Shown: positions 37,768 to 46,511, counted from the stretch's first letter. The stretch: 64,000 nucleotides of DNA from Sphingobium sp. Z007 (GCF_900013425.1 NZ_FBXK01000002.1:62001-126000), one strand, 5' to 3'. Numbers and translations are program-made. The notes: a model not told the origin generated them from the sequence alone.

Positions 37768-38877
37768 TCAGGCTGCCTCAAGCAGTGGTGCAGCCGCCAG
37801 GGTCCGTGCTACGGAAACGGTGAATCCTGCCGGGTCGGTTTTCATCGTGACCTTGGCATCCAGCTGCTTGGCCAGAGCTGCCACGATCGTGGTGCCAAGG
37901 CCTCCATCGGCTTTCGGCGCCTGGTTGGGAGCCTTACCCACGCCGTTATCCGACACGATCAGTGTCCAGTCGTTCTGGTCGATCGTGTAGCGCACAGCGA
38001 TCGCTGCTTGGTGGTGGATCTCGGGAAAGGCATATTTGAGGGCGTTGATCACGAGTTCGGTGACGATCAGCCCGAGGCTGACGGCTTTCGCCGATGGGAT
38101 CATGCCAGAATCAGAAACGACCGTGATCGTAACCGGCTGATTATCGCCGATCATCGAGGCCCCGAGACCGGCAGAGAGCTTTTCGAGATAGGTGCCGACC
38201 TCGATCTGATCGATACCGTTAGTCATGTCGAGATGCTGCTGAACGACGGCGACCGACATCACGCGCTGGTGCGCGTCCTGAAGATGAAAGCGGGTTTCGT
38301 CAGATGAAACCGCGCGGGCTTTGAGCAGCAAAATACTCGCGATAATCTGAAGGCTGTTCCCTACGCGGTGCTTCATCTCCTGCAGCAACACCTCATTTTG
38401 AAGCCGCAGCTCTTCCGAGCGCTCGAGCAGCGCTTGCTTCTCGTGTTCGATCGCGCGCCGTTCGGTCACGTCGCGAAAGGCAAGCAGGATCGCCATTGTG
38501 TCGCTCTCGTCGTACAGGACCTTGCGGGCATTGAGCAGCATGATGCGGTGGCCGATCGCCGGGAAATCATGATCGACCTCGAACCCATCCATAGCGACCC
38601 GCTCGGGCAGGATGGTTTCGAGCAACAGCCGGAGCGCGGGAATATCCCACTGCCCATGACCGAGCGCATAGAGCAGGCAGCCTTGAGTCTCTGCGGGCTC
38701 GACCTTGAAGATTTCATAGAAAGAACGACTCGCCTCGAGAACGCGGAGATCAGCATCGAGGACAAGAAACGGTTCGGGGATCGTATTGACGATCGCCTGG
38801 GCCAGCAGATTGGCCTCTTCGAGGTTTCGCACGGGAAGTGTCGTGGACATTCCGGTCAGCCCATCACTAATGGGCAA
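37768..38877 (-). CDS. PAS sensor histidine kinase (HisKA_2/HWE type)
   Basis: 369 residues, soluble. PAS domain about 22-140 (ending in VTERRAIE), short coiled coil about 140-165, HisKA_2 dimerisation domain with phospho-acceptor H170 in EMKHRVGNSLQ, and ATPase domain with N-box ELVINALKYAF (about 275-285) and DNGVGK. This kinase class is widespread in alphaproteobacteria, often as stress or light sensors. No cofactor cysteine typical for LOV domains is seen. Confidence 0.87.
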   Translation of the reverse strand: MPISDGLTGMSTTLPVRNLEEANLLAQAIVNTIPEPFLVLDADLRVLEASRSFYEIFKVEPAETQGCLLYALGHGQWDIPALRLLLETILPERVAMDGFEVDHDFPAIGHRIMLLNARKVLYDESDTMAILLAFRDVTERRAIEHEKQALLERSEELRLQNEVLLQEMKHRVGNSLQIIASILLLKARAVSSDETRFHLQDAHQRVMSVAVVQQHLDMTNGIDQIEVGTYLEKLSAGLGASMIGDNQPVTITVVSDSGMIPSAKAVSLGLIVTELVINALKYAFPEIHHQAAIAVRYTIDQNDWTLIVSDNGVGKAPNQAPKADGGLGTTIVAALAKQLDAKVTMKTDPAGFTVSVARTLAAAPLLEAA

Positions 38878-39069
38878 GAATCGCTCAATATCATCACCGG
38901 CCTTCCATTTGTAGGCGGAGGCACGCTCGTCCCCCGGTCACGGGACGCCTGCGGATGCCATCGAGTGATGGCTGAGATTACCATAGCAGCGCAGCCATGC
39001 CTATGCTTGCGTGATAGCGTGCCGGACAATGCGTGGAATCAGGCGGCGTGGACTAGACGCGACCTTGCT

Positions 39070-39300
39070 TCAGGTGGGGGGATCGCGCACCAGATCAGCG
39101 CTGAGAAACTCGACGAACGCCCGCGCAGCGATGCGGATCGCCCGCCCCATCGGATAATAAGCATGAACCGGCAGCGCTGCGGTCTCCCAATCGGGGAAGA
39201 TCTGCACCAGCGCGCCTCGCTCCAGCTCAAGTCTACACGCCCAGGAGGTGGTCGAGATGATGCCGAGGCCAACCCCAATCTGCCGGCCACTTTCATGGTC
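39070..39300 (-). pseudogene. LysR-type regulator, C-terminal fragment
   Basis: About 75 codons with the typical end of the LysR substrate domain: GVGLGIISTTS, LERGALVQIFPDWETAALPVHAYYP and RAFVEFLSADL. The DNA-binding half is absent. It is a relic of a deletion near the kinase. Confidence 0.6.
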
Positions 39301-39434
39301 ACGGGGTTGGTCTATGATGTGGCGACCGGTTTGATCGAGACCGTGGTTCCACCAGCCCCGCTGCGGTCTTTGGCCGCATAAGCGACGCCTATCGCGCATC
39401 GCGAGAAAAGGTGCGCACGAGATGCTTGATGATT

Positions 39435-39449
39435 GTTCTTTGTTTGTTC
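39435..39449 (+). promoter_or_regulatory. LexA box
   Basis: GTTC-TTTGTTT-GTTC is an exact match to the alphaproteobacterial SOS box GTTC-N7-GTTC. It lies 13 bp upstream of the small gene at 39462, placing this gene under SOS control. Confidence 0.75.
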
Positions 39450-39461
39450 TATTCTACGGCC

Positions 39462-39686
39462 ATGCTCCGAGTCGATGAAGATAGCCTGGCCCTCCATCTC
39501 GAGGTGTCCCTCGCAACGGCCGAACCGGCCCTCGTGACCAATATCCGATACGGCGACGCCGTTGCGCGTCGCCGTGCGACGGCCGAATTGGCGCGACACC
39601 TCGCTATGCGTTTGCGCTGCTATGATATCCTCGCCGATGAGGCCGCGGCACGGTCCGATACATTGCCGCTCTTTCCTGACGCATGA
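39462..39686 (+). CDS. SOS-regulated small protein of unknown function
   Basis: 74 residues from the ATG at 39462, mostly helical and acidic (LRVDEDSLALHLEVSLATAEPALVTN in part), ending LPLFPDA. No ribosome site is visible, so it may be translated from a short leader. The LexA box immediately upstream suggests induction by DNA damage. The terminal LPLF-type peptide resembles a beta-clamp-binding motif, which is only a suggestion. Family unknown. Confidence 0.6.
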   Translation: MLRVDEDSLALHLEVSLATAEPALVTNIRYGDAVARRRATAELARHLAMRLRCYDILADEAAARSDTLPLFPDA

Positions 39687-39714
39687 CCCACGCTACCGCC
39701 CCGGTTGAGCGCTG

Positions 39715-40143
39715 ATGCTCGCCATATTTCTGCTGGCTGTTGCGGTCGTACCCAGCGGCCAGGCATTCATCTGCACGCCCGTCAGGGTGTGGGACGGCGA
39801 TGGCCCGGTCTGGTGCCGCGAGGGACCGCGCATCCGTCTTGCCGGGATAGCGGCGCGGGAGATAGACGGTTCGTGCCGCAAGGGACACCCCTGCCCACGC
39901 GCCAGCGGCATCGCCGCGCGCGACGCGCTGGTGCGTTTGCTCGGCGGCGCCAGAGGACGTGCCGGCACTGGCCATATTCTTGTCACTGGCCCAAGGCTCC
40001 AGTGCCGATCGAACGGCAATGCGAAGGGCGATCGCACCGGCGCTTGGTGCACAGCGCCCGTCATTGGCGATATCAGCGGCGCCATGATTGCCACCGGCAC
40101 GGTGCTGCGGTGGAACCGCTATGCGACGGGCCATTGCCGCTGA
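39715..40143 (+). CDS. Exported SNase-like (thermonuclease family) protein
   Basis: 142 residues with a short N-terminal hydrophobic signal (MLAIFLLAVAVVPSGQA). The SNase-type core has VWDGDGP and IRLAGIAAREIDG, corresponding to VVDGDT and RLAGIDAPE of true nucleases. The catalytic pattern is only partly conserved (DGDG with Trp/Pro, AARE), so activity is doubtful. Eight cysteines suggest disulfides in the periplasm. It lies 28 bp after the SOS gene and may be co-transcribed. Confidence 0.65.
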   Translation: MLAIFLLAVAVVPSGQAFICTPVRVWDGDGPVWCREGPRIRLAGIAAREIDGSCRKGHPCPRASGIAARDALVRLLGGARGRAGTGHILVTGPRLQCRSNGNAKGDRTGAWCTAPVIGDISGAMIATGTVLRWNRYATGHCR

Positions 40144-40188
40144 GGTGACGCGAAGGGCGAAATAGCGGAATTCCGTCGCGCCGTATAT

Positions 40189-40216
40189 GTCCGAAATCTG
40201 CCTACATATTTCGGAC
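40189..40216. promoter_or_regulatory. AbiE operator palindrome 1
   Basis: GTCCGAAAT - 10 bp - ATTTCGGAC, a 28-bp interrupted palindrome with perfect 9-bp outer arms, 73 bp upstream of the antitoxin start. It shares its arms with palindrome 2. Confidence 0.7.
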
Positions 40217-40233
40217 CAGCCACATTTACTCCT

Positions 40234-40261
40234 GTCCGAAATTTGTGTACGGATTTCGGAC
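40234..40261. promoter_or_regulatory. AbiE operator palindrome 2, abutting the start codon
   Basis: GTCCGAAAT - 10 bp - ATTTCGGAC, ending on the base before the ATG at 40262. Binding here would block initiation and any ribosome site. Centre-to-centre distance to palindrome 1 is 45 bp. Confidence 0.75.
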
Positions 40262-40921
40262 ATGGCCGACACTGTTCCCGATCTCAAAGCCGCGATCCTG
40301 CAACGGATCGACGCGCGCGCGCCCAAGGCGGTATGGACCCCGGCCGATTTTCTCGACCTCGGCAGCCGTGACGCTGTCGACAAGACGCTGCAACGCCTGA
40401 CGAAAACGGACGCGCTGCGGCGGATCGACCGGGGGCTCTATGACAAGCCGGCCCGCAACAGCCTGACCCAGCAAAGCAACCCGCCCGATCCGCGTGAGGT
40501 GATCGACGCCATCACCCGTCGCGACCAGATCCGGGTACTGGTCGACGGGATGACCGCCGCCAATGATCTCGGCCTCACCAACGCGGTGCCTGCCAAGATC
40601 GTCGTCCATACCGACGCACGATTGAAGACGATCCAGCTCGGTCGGCTCACGATCAGCTTCCGGCTGACCGCAGCCAGCAAACTTTTCTGGGCGGGACGAC
40701 CGGCGATGCGACTCGTCCAGGCGCTCCACTGGCTGCGCGACACGATGGGCAGCGATCCGCAGGATGATGATCTGGTCCACCGTCGCCTCGCAGCCCTGTT
40801 GAACGATCCCGGCCAGGGCAAGGTGCTGCGCGACGATCTGGCCGACGGCCTTCTGGCGCTGCCGGCCTGGATGCAGGCCTTCCTCAAGCCATTGCTGTTC
40901 GAGAAGGTCGCCACGTCATGA
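40262..40921 (+). CDS. abiEi: AbiEi-type antitoxin (DUF6088), type IV toxin-antitoxin
   Basis: 219 residues. The N-terminal winged helix (APKAVWTPADFLDLGSRDAVDKTLQRLTK in part, about 18-45) should bind the two upstream palindromes. The C-terminal domain (about 75-215) is of the DUF6088/AbiEi_4 type. The ATG at 40262 directly follows palindrome 2. An in-frame ATG at 40187 would add a 25-residue N-terminus carrying two near-repeats of SEICxxISD encoded by the palindromes; I consider it less likely. It overlaps the toxin gene by 4 bp. Confidence 0.82.
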   Translation: MADTVPDLKAAILQRIDARAPKAVWTPADFLDLGSRDAVDKTLQRLTKTDALRRIDRGLYDKPARNSLTQQSNPPDPREVIDAITRRDQIRVLVDGMTAANDLGLTNAVPAKIVVHTDARLKTIQLGRLTISFRLTAASKLFWAGRPAMRLVQALHWLRDTMGSDPQDDDLVHRRLAALLNDPGQGKVLRDDLADGLLALPAWMQAFLKPLLFEKVATS

Positions 40922-41970
40922 TGAACCCTGCCTATGATCGCATCATCGGCGCAGATGATGCGACACGCCTCGGCGTGTTCAGCACGACGGCCCAGCGCAT
41001 CGGCACCACGCCCCAGAATGTAGAGAAGGATTTCTGGGTTTGCTGGACGCTCGACGCGCTGTTCAACGGCCTCCCGCCAGGTCCAAGGCTGCTGTTCAAG
41101 GGCGGTACGTCGCTATCGAAGGGCTTTGGCTTGATCCGCCGCTTTTCCGAAGACATCGACGTCACCGTATTTCGCGACGATCTGGGGCAGACCGCTTCGA
41201 TCGCCGAGCTCGAGGCGATGAGCGGCAAGAAGCGAGAAGCCGCGCTCGACGCGATCCGCGAAGCCTGCGAGGCCCATATCCAGGGGCCTTTGCAGAGCCA
41301 GCTCGCCGCGATCGTCGGCGAAGCAGCCCAGCGGATGGGGATAGCCGCCGCGCAGTGGCGGGTCGAACCCGACGCGCAGGACGCTCAGACACTTTCCCTG
41401 CGCTACCCGACGGTCACGCCGATCGATGCCTATGTCGGCAAGGCGGTGAAGATCGAGTCCGGCGCCAAATCCGCGCTCGACCCCCACGCGCTCCACACGA
41501 TCACGCCCTATCTCGAAGCCGACGTGCCGGGGATCAATCTGGCCGTCGCCAATGTGACGATCGTCGACGCGGAACGGACCTTCTGGGACAAGGTGGTTAT
41601 CCTGCACGGGCTGCGACGCTGGTTCGAGATCCGCGGCGCCCTGCGCGGCAATGGCCAGCGCGTCTCGCGCCATTATTATGATCTTCACGCGCTGTTGCAG
41701 TCCGACGCCGGCAAATGCGCGCTGGCTGATCCGGCGCTCGGCCGAGATTGCGTCGCCCATGCCCGGCTGTTCTTCAACCGGCCGGCCTTCGACCTGGGGA
41801 CCGCCGTGCCAGGCAGTTTCGCGCTATGCCCCGAAGGCGACATGGTCGATGATCTGCGGCGCGACTATCGCGCCATGACGGGGATGATCTTCGGCGACGC
41901 GCCTGCCTTCGATGCCGTCATCGAGAGCATCGCGACCCTCCAGGACCAGCTCAATACGGCAGTTCCGTAA
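40918..41970 (+). CDS. abiEii: AbiEii nucleotidyltransferase toxin
   Basis: 350 residues of the AbiEii/AbiGii family. The nucleotidyltransferase signature FKGGTSLSKGFGLI is followed by RRFSEDIDVTVF (G-S...D-x-D, about residues 60-82). The C-terminal K/D motif region lies around ERTFWDKVVILHG (about 219-231). In AbiE systems the toxin arrests growth, giving abortive infection and plasmid stabilisation. Complete, with ATG overlapping the antitoxin stop. Confidence 0.88.
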   Translation: MMNPAYDRIIGADDATRLGVFSTTAQRIGTTPQNVEKDFWVCWTLDALFNGLPPGPRLLFKGGTSLSKGFGLIRRFSEDIDVTVFRDDLGQTASIAELEAMSGKKREAALDAIREACEAHIQGPLQSQLAAIVGEAAQRMGIAAAQWRVEPDAQDAQTLSLRYPTVTPIDAYVGKAVKIESGAKSALDPHALHTITPYLEADVPGINLAVANVTIVDAERTFWDKVVILHGLRRWFEIRGALRGNGQRVSRHYYDLHALLQSDAGKCALADPALGRDCVAHARLFFNRPAFDLGTAVPGSFALCPEGDMVDDLRRDYRAMTGMIFGDAPAFDAVIESIATLQDQLNTAVP

Positions 41971-41984
41971 GAGCGTGCTTCGGG

Positions 41985-42725
41985 TCAGCCGACGGCCTGC
42001 GTCGCGAGATCCTTGTCCGCATCGCGCTTGAGTATCGCTGCTTTGCGCTCGGAATAACGATCGACGAGCTGGTCGGTATGGCCGCGCGTGAGAATCGTGA
42101 AGCGAACGAGCTCCTCCATCACATCGACGATACGGTCATAATAGCTGGACGCGCGCATCCGGCCGTCCTCGCCGAATTCCTTGAAGGCCATGGCGACACT
42201 CGACTGGTTGGGGATAGTGATCATCCGCATCCAGCGGCCGAGTAGCCGCAATGTGTTGACCGCGTTGAACGATTGCGAGCCGCCGGACACCTGCATCACC
42301 GCGAGGGTCCGCCCCTGGGTCGGGCGCTTGCCGCCGAACTCCAGCGGCAAATGGTCGATCTGCGCCTTCATGATGCCGGTGATCTGGCCATGCCGTTCGG
42401 GACTGCACCACACCATCGCTTCCGACCACAGCGCATGCTCGCGCAGCTCATGGACCGCCGGATGATCGTCACCCTCGACCTGATCAGGCAACGGCAGATC
42501 ACTCGGATCGAATATGCGCACCTCGGCGCCGAACAGGATGAGCAGGCGGGCCGCCTCCTCCACCGCAAGTCGGCTGAACGAACGCGCGCGCAGCGAACCG
42601 TAGAGCAGCAGGATACGCGGAGGTGGATTGAGAGGACCAAGGCCCGCCGCCAAATCAAGCCGGACCATCGCGGCATCGAGCGCCGGCATGAGATCGGGAT
42701 CGGGAAGTGTACGCAGTCGGGACAT
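41985..42725 (-). CDS. arsH: ArsH, NADPH-dependent FMN reductase
   Basis: 246 residues from the ATG at 42725 ([12 protein letters not shown]). The flavodoxin-like fold opens with [17 protein letters not shown] (phosphate-binding GSLRxxSxS). [19 protein letters not shown] is characteristic for ArsH. It oxidises trivalent organoarsenicals and is the last gene of the ars operon, sharing a base with the stop of the upstream acetyltransferase gene. Confidence 0.9.
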   Translation of the reverse strand: MSRLRTLPDPDLMPALDAAMVRLDLAAGLGPLNPPPRILLLYGSLRARSFSRLAVEEAARLLILFGAEVRIFDPSDLPLPDQVEGDDHPAVHELREHALWSEAMVWCSPERHGQITGIMKAQIDHLPLEFGGKRPTQGRTLAVMQVSGGSQSFNAVNTLRLLGRWMRMITIPNQSSVAMAFKEFGEDGRMRASSYYDRIVDVMEELVRFTILTRGHTDQLVDRYSERKAAILKRDADKDLATQAVG

Positions 42726-43156
42726 CAGCAAATCCGTTTGAAAAGAAAGGCGGCGCTCGCCGGGCAAAGCGAGCGAAACTCCGCGCTGTCGGCGATCTCC
42801 GCCGGCGCGGAGGCGCGGGCTATCGGGGCATACCCAAAGCGGCCGAAAAAGGGCTCAGCCGTCGTGGTCAGCAGATAGAGGCAGGTCGCGCCATCATTAG
42901 CAGCCGCGCGTTCGAGCGCGGACAGCATGGCGCTGCCCAAGCCCGCGCCGCGACGCGCCTCCACGACGATGAAAGAGCGCAGCAACCGATCGGCTCCAGC
43001 GCCTTCTACACCGCCATAGCCAATCAGACCGTCCTCATCGTCGAACCTGTAGAAATGACGGCCAGGCGCTGCGATATCGCTCGCCGGCAGTCCTGCTTCC
43101 GCCAGCACCGGCGCGAGCGCGGCCAGCTGGTGAAGTTCGACGCGCGCAGCGATCAT
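42725..43156 (-). CDS. arsN2: ArsN2-type GNAT acetyltransferase
   Basis: 143-residue GNAT protein. The acetyl-CoA site is seen in [19 protein letters not shown] (R/Q-x-x-G-x-G/A, about 60-78). The C-terminus [12 protein letters not shown] is typical for the small N-acetyltransferases of ars operons. Start overlaps the stop of acr3 (ATGA). The acceptor substrate is presumably an arsenical, inferred from context. Confidence 0.78.
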   Translation of the reverse strand: MIAARVELHQLAALAPVLAEAGLPASDIAAPGRHFYRFDDEDGLIGYGGVEGAGADRLLRSFIVVEARRGAGLGSAMLSALERAAANDGATCLYLLTTTAEPFFGRFGYAPIARASAPAEIADSAEFRSLCPASAAFLFKRIC

Positions 43157-44217
43157 GTCGTAGCCCGCTGCTCGTACCATGGCCGCGTCGCCTTCACGAT
43201 ATGCACGACCGAGAGCATTACCGGCACCTCGACCAGCACGCCGACGACCGTCGCCAGCGCAGCGCCCGAGTTGAGGCCGAACAGGCTGATCGCAGCGGCA
43301 ACCGCGAGCTCGAAGAAATTGGACGCGCCGATCAGCGCGGCAGGCGCGGCAACGCACCAGGCCACGCCGAACCGGCGGCTCAGCCAATAGGCGAGGCCCG
43401 CATTGAAATAGACCTGGATCAGGATCGGCACGGCGATCAGCGCGATGACGAGCGGATGGGCAATGATCGCCTCGCCCTGGAACCCGAACAGCAATACCAG
43501 TGTCGTCAGCAAGGCGACCAGCGATACGGGGCCGAGCATTGCGAGCAGGCGATCCAGCGCGGGCTGGCCGCCGGATGCCAGCAGCACGCGCCGCGCGATC
43601 TGGGCGACGATGACCGGCACCACGATATAGAGCAGAACCGAAATCAGCAGCGTGTCCCATGGCACCGCGATCGAGGCCACGCCGAGCAGTAGCCCGACCA
43701 GCGGTGCAAAGGCGAAGACCATGATGATGTCATTGAGCGCCACCTGGCTCAGCGTATAGGTCGGCTCGCCCTCGCAGAGGTTGGACCAGACAAAAACCAT
43801 GGCTGTGCACGGCGCCGCGGCCAGCAGGATCAGCCCGGCGATGTAAGAGTTGACCTCGCCCGCAGGGAGCAGCGGACGAAACAGCCACCCCAGGAAGACC
43901 GTGCCCAGCAACGCCATTGAAAAGGGTTTGACCGCCCAGTTGATGAATAGGGTGACGCCGACTCCCTTCCAGTGCTGGCGCACCGACCCCAAAGCACCAA
44001 GGTCGATCTTGAGCAGCATCGGAATGATCATCAGCCAGATCAACGCCGCCACGACGAGATTGACACGGGCGATCTCGGCCGCGGCGATAGCGGCGAAGAG
44101 GCCCGGCAGCGCATAGCCGAGCGCGATACCCACGATGATGCACAGCGCCACCCAAAGGCTCAGATAGCGTTCGAAACCGCTGATCGCCGGTTTGGTCGGC
44201 GCGTTAACAGCGCTCAT
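43153..44217 (-). CDS. acr3: ACR3 family arsenite efflux transporter
   Basis: 354 residues, ten hydrophobic helices. The conserved cysteine lies in LLAAAPCTAMVFVWSNL (about 133-149, given here in part as AAAPCTAMV), and the opening is FERYLSLWVALCIIVGI. It exports arsenite produced by the two ArsC enzymes. It overlaps the upstream arsC and the downstream acetyltransferase by 4 bp each. Confidence 0.92.
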   Translation of the reverse strand: MSAVNAPTKPAISGFERYLSLWVALCIIVGIALGYALPGLFAAIAAAEIARVNLVVAALIWLMIIPMLLKIDLGALGSVRQHWKGVGVTLFINWAVKPFSMALLGTVFLGWLFRPLLPAGEVNSYIAGLILLAAAPCTAMVFVWSNLCEGEPTYTLSQVALNDIIMVFAFAPLVGLLLGVASIAVPWDTLLISVLLYIVVPVIVAQIARRVLLASGGQPALDRLLAMLGPVSLVALLTTLVLLFGFQGEAIIAHPLVIALIAVPILIQVYFNAGLAYWLSRRFGVAWCVAAPAALIGASNFFELAVAAAISLFGLNSGAALATVVGVLVEVPVMLSVVHIVKATRPWYEQRATT

Positions 44218-44645
44218 CCCTCGACCCTCTTGCCAGCGGCATCGATAACACGCTGACCATCCTCTTTAGTGAAAGCGCCGCGCTGTTGGCTCGGCAACAG
44301 ATCGAGCACTTCCTCTGAGGGTCGGCACAATTTGACGCCCAGCGGCGAGACGACGATCGGCCGGTTGATCAGGATCGGGTGTGCGATCATCGCGTCCAAC
44401 AGCTCGTCATCGCTCAACGCAAGATTGGCGAGGCCGAGCTCGTGATAGGGTGTGCCCTTCTCGCGGAGCAGATCACGGGGCGTGATTCCCATGCGCCCGA
44501 TCAGCGAGGCGAGCCGCGTTCGGTTCGGCGGCGTTTTGAGATATTCGATGACATGCGGCTCGATGCCGGCATTTTCGATCATCGCGAGCGTGTTGCGCGA
44601 CGTTCCGCAATCGGGATTATGATAGATGATCACGTCGATCGGCAT
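44214..44645 (-). CDS. arsC: Arsenate reductase ArsC, glutaredoxin-coupled type
   Basis: 143 residues. Catalytic cysteine in HNPDCGTSRNTL (C14) followed by the three-arginine set typical of the E. coli R773 type (R17, R94-like in INRPIVV, R107-like in LCRPSE). Start ATG at 44645 shares its first base with the stop of the previous gene; a GTG at 44648 is possible. It is the second, mechanistically different arsenate reductase in the operon. Confidence 0.9.
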   Translation of the reverse strand: MPIDVIIYHNPDCGTSRNTLAMIENAGIEPHVIEYLKTPPNRTRLASLIGRMGITPRDLLREKGTPYHELGLANLALSDDELLDAMIAHPILINRPIVVSPLGVKLCRPSEEVLDLLPSQQRGAFTKEDGQRVIDAAGKRVEG

Positions 44646-45172
44646 CACGCAGCGTCCCCGCGACGAGTGCTCGCGCCTTCGACCTGGCCGATTTCCCGAA
44701 CATGGGCGCGTAACGCCAAGGCGTCGAGCCGGTCGAACGGCAGCGCGATGAACAGCTTAATCCGATTTTCCAGATAGCGCAGCGCCGTCACGAACGCCCG
44801 TTCGCGCTCGATCGTCGGGCCTTGGACATGGCTCGGATCCTCAATGCCCCAATGCGCCGTCATCGGATGACCCGGCCAGATCGGACAGGTTTCGCCGGCC
44901 GCGTCGTCGCAAACGGTGAATACGAAATCCATGGCGGGTGCATCTGGGCCGGAGAATTCATCCCAGCTTTTCGACCGTAGACCGGCGATCGGATATTCGA
45001 TCCGCTCCAGGAGAGCGATCGCGTCCGGATTGATCGCACCTTTGGGAAAACTGCCTGCGGAAAAGGCGCGAAACCGGCCCTCTCCCAATTTCATCAATGC
45101 GCTCTCGGCGAGGATCGAGCGCGCGGAATTGCCGGTGCACAGAAACAGGACATTATAAATCCGGTCAGACAT
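44645..45172 (-). CDS. arsC2: Arsenate reductase, low-molecular-weight phosphatase type
   Basis: 175 residues with the phosphatase loop FLCTGNSARSILAE (C-T-G-N-S-A-R, C12-R18) and a second redox cysteine region FTVCDDAAGETCP (about 85-97), as in thioredoxin-linked ArsC. The C-terminal about 25 residues are charged. It begins 12 bp after arsR. Symbol given only to distinguish it from the other arsC. Confidence 0.88.
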   Translation of the reverse strand: MSDRIYNVLFLCTGNSARSILAESALMKLGEGRFRAFSAGSFPKGAINPDAIALLERIEYPIAGLRSKSWDEFSGPDAPAMDFVFTVCDDAAGETCPIWPGHPMTAHWGIEDPSHVQGPTIERERAFVTALRYLENRIKLFIALPFDRLDALALRAHVREIGQVEGASTRRGDAA

Positions 45173-45184
45173 GGAGAAGCTCCG

Positions 45185-45517
45185 TCAGCAACAGGGAATA
45201 AGCTCGGCGATCAGCGGTTCGCATAGCTCTGCCCTGCCCCCGCAGCAGTCCTTGACGAGGAACAGGGTGAGCGCCTTGAGCTGGTCGAGATCGGCGCGGT
45301 AGATGATATGGCGGCTGTGGCGCTCGGCTCGGACCAGACCGGCGCGAGCAAGTCCGGCGAGATGCGAGGACATCGTATTCTGGGGGATGTCGAGCTGGCG
45401 GGCGACGTCCCCGGCGGCGAGGCCGGCGGGCTCATGCCGCACCAGCAACCGGAAGGCGTCGAGCCGCGTACTTTGCGCCAGTGCGCCAAGAGCATCGATA
45501 GCAGAATCATTATTCAT
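45185..45517 (-). CDS. arsR: ArsR family repressor
   Basis: 110 residues. Winged helix (AAGDVARQLDIPQNTMSSHLAGLARAGLV, in part, about 34-62). The metal-binding cysteines are not at the classical ELCVCD position but at the C-terminus (KDCCGGRAELC, about 89-99, and the final PCC), the pattern of C-terminal As(III)-sensing ArsR proteins. First gene of the ars operon, with a palindrome over its start codon. Confidence 0.9.
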   Translation of the reverse strand: MNNDSAIDALGALAQSTRLDAFRLLVRHEPAGLAAGDVARQLDIPQNTMSSHLAGLARAGLVRAERHSRHIIYRADLDQLKALTLFLVKDCCGGRAELCEPLIAELIPCC

Positions 45518-45540
45518 ATATCGATATTATTGGATATATG
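45515..45540. promoter_or_regulatory. ArsR operator
   Basis: CATATATC - 10 bp - GATATATG, a 26-bp palindrome with perfect 8-bp arms that includes the arsR start codon. Its AT-rich sequence in a GC-rich region and its position support autoregulation. Confidence 0.75.
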
Positions 45541-45573
45541 GATTTCTTGCAACCGCCCTAAAGCCGAAAACAG

Positions 45574-45608
45574 CAAAAAGGCCCGGTGGCTGACGCCACC
45601 GGGCCTTT
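45574..45608 (-). terminator. Terminator downstream of ssb
   Basis: GGCCCGGTGG-CGTCAG-CCACCGGGCC followed by TTTTTGCTG on the minus strand, 10 bp after the ssb stop. It separates ssb from the divergently located ars promoter. Confidence 0.85.
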
Positions 45609-45615
45609 GCGGCTC

Positions 45616-46029
45616 TCAGAAGGGAATTTCGTCGTCATCCACCGAGCTGTCGTTGCCGCCCTGGCCGCCGCCCGCGGGCTTGGCGCGGGTCAGGAAGGTC
45701 ACCTCGTCGGCGATGATCTCGACACCGTAGCGTTCGATATTCTCGTTGTCGGTCCAGCGGGTGTAGTGGATGCGACCGCGCACCATCACCTTCATGCCCT
45801 TGTCGACATATTGTTCGACGGTCTTGCCGACGCCGTTGAAGCAGGTGATCCGGTGCCATTCGGTATCCTCGATCCGACGGCCATTATCGTCTTTGATGGT
45901 CTTGCCGTTGCTGTCCCGCTTGGGCCGCGAGGTCGCGAGGCTGAAGTGGGTGATCTTGGTGCCGCCCTGGGTGGTGCGGGCTTCCGGCGTGGCGCCGACA
46001 TTGCCGGCGAGGATGACGAGGTTCTGCAT
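45616..46029 (-). CDS. ssb: Single-stranded DNA-binding protein
   Basis: 137 residues from ATG 46029 (MQNLVILAGNVGATPEAR). OB fold about 1-105 with TEWHRITCFNGVGKTVEQYV and KVMVRGRIHY, then a short Gly-rich linker and the acidic tip DDDEIPF that binds SSB partners. Plasmid SSBs in leading regions coat incoming single strands. AGGAACC precedes the start weakly. A longer frame to 46110 is unsupported. Confidence 0.92.
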   Translation of the reverse strand: MQNLVILAGNVGATPEARTTQGGTKITHFSLATSRPKRDSNGKTIKDDNGRRIEDTEWHRITCFNGVGKTVEQYVDKGMKVMVRGRIHYTRWTDNENIERYGVEIIADEVTFLTRAKPAGGGQGGNDSSVDDDEIPF

Positions 46030-46511
46030 GTCGAGGTTCCTTTTTGGGTGCCGAAGGGACCGTCCCTTCGACTGACCCCCGAAAAAGGCGGGCATGGGCG
46101 GTGCTTCCACCGGAGCGCGTCAGCAGCGCAGGGGAACCCCGACACAAGGGGTGGTGCGGGCAGCCGTGGCACACGGCAACTCGGCCCGAAGGGGAGCGGG
46201 TTGGAGGCACCGAACGACCGACTTAGGGATCAGGTCAAAAAGAAGGGATGGTCGCTTGGGTTCTATGACACCAGGAACCGGTGCAGAAACCACGCCCCAC
46301 CGCTGCGACAATCTACGCCCCGCAGAGCCCTCTTAACCACTGAACGGCACATTCTCCCATTTCTGCCCCGTCCCCAGCGAAGCGGCGATGCCCGGTACGA
46401 GAACGGAGGTGATGGCTCTGTCGTCCGTGTTACGGCAGGGTCACCCCCGGCCTCAACGGGATCGGTGAGCCCGTCTTCGACCAACGCGCAAGGCTACCAT
46501 TGGAGCGCCGG
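46030..46511. other. Leader/intergenic region of ssb with hairpin repeat
   Basis: About 480 bp without a convincing gene. It contains one copy of a 45-bp repeat (46144-46188, mate at 48425) 115 bp upstream of ssb. The rest has only short overlapping frames. Confidence 0.55.
46144..46188 (-). repeat. 45-bp hairpin repeat, copy 1
   Basis: Identical to 48425-48469. On the minus strand it contains the stem-loop GCCGTG-TGC-CACGGC followed by CCGCACCACCCC. It lies about 115 bp upstream of ssb; similarity continues weakly for about 15 bp beyond the repeat. It may be a shared promoter or a single-strand promoter-like element. Confidence 0.8.

Noticed and set aside
38368..39381. A 337-codon plus frame opposite the histidine kinase
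   Set aside because: The kinase on the minus strand has PAS, HisKA_2 and ATPase motifs; the plus frame is its shadow.
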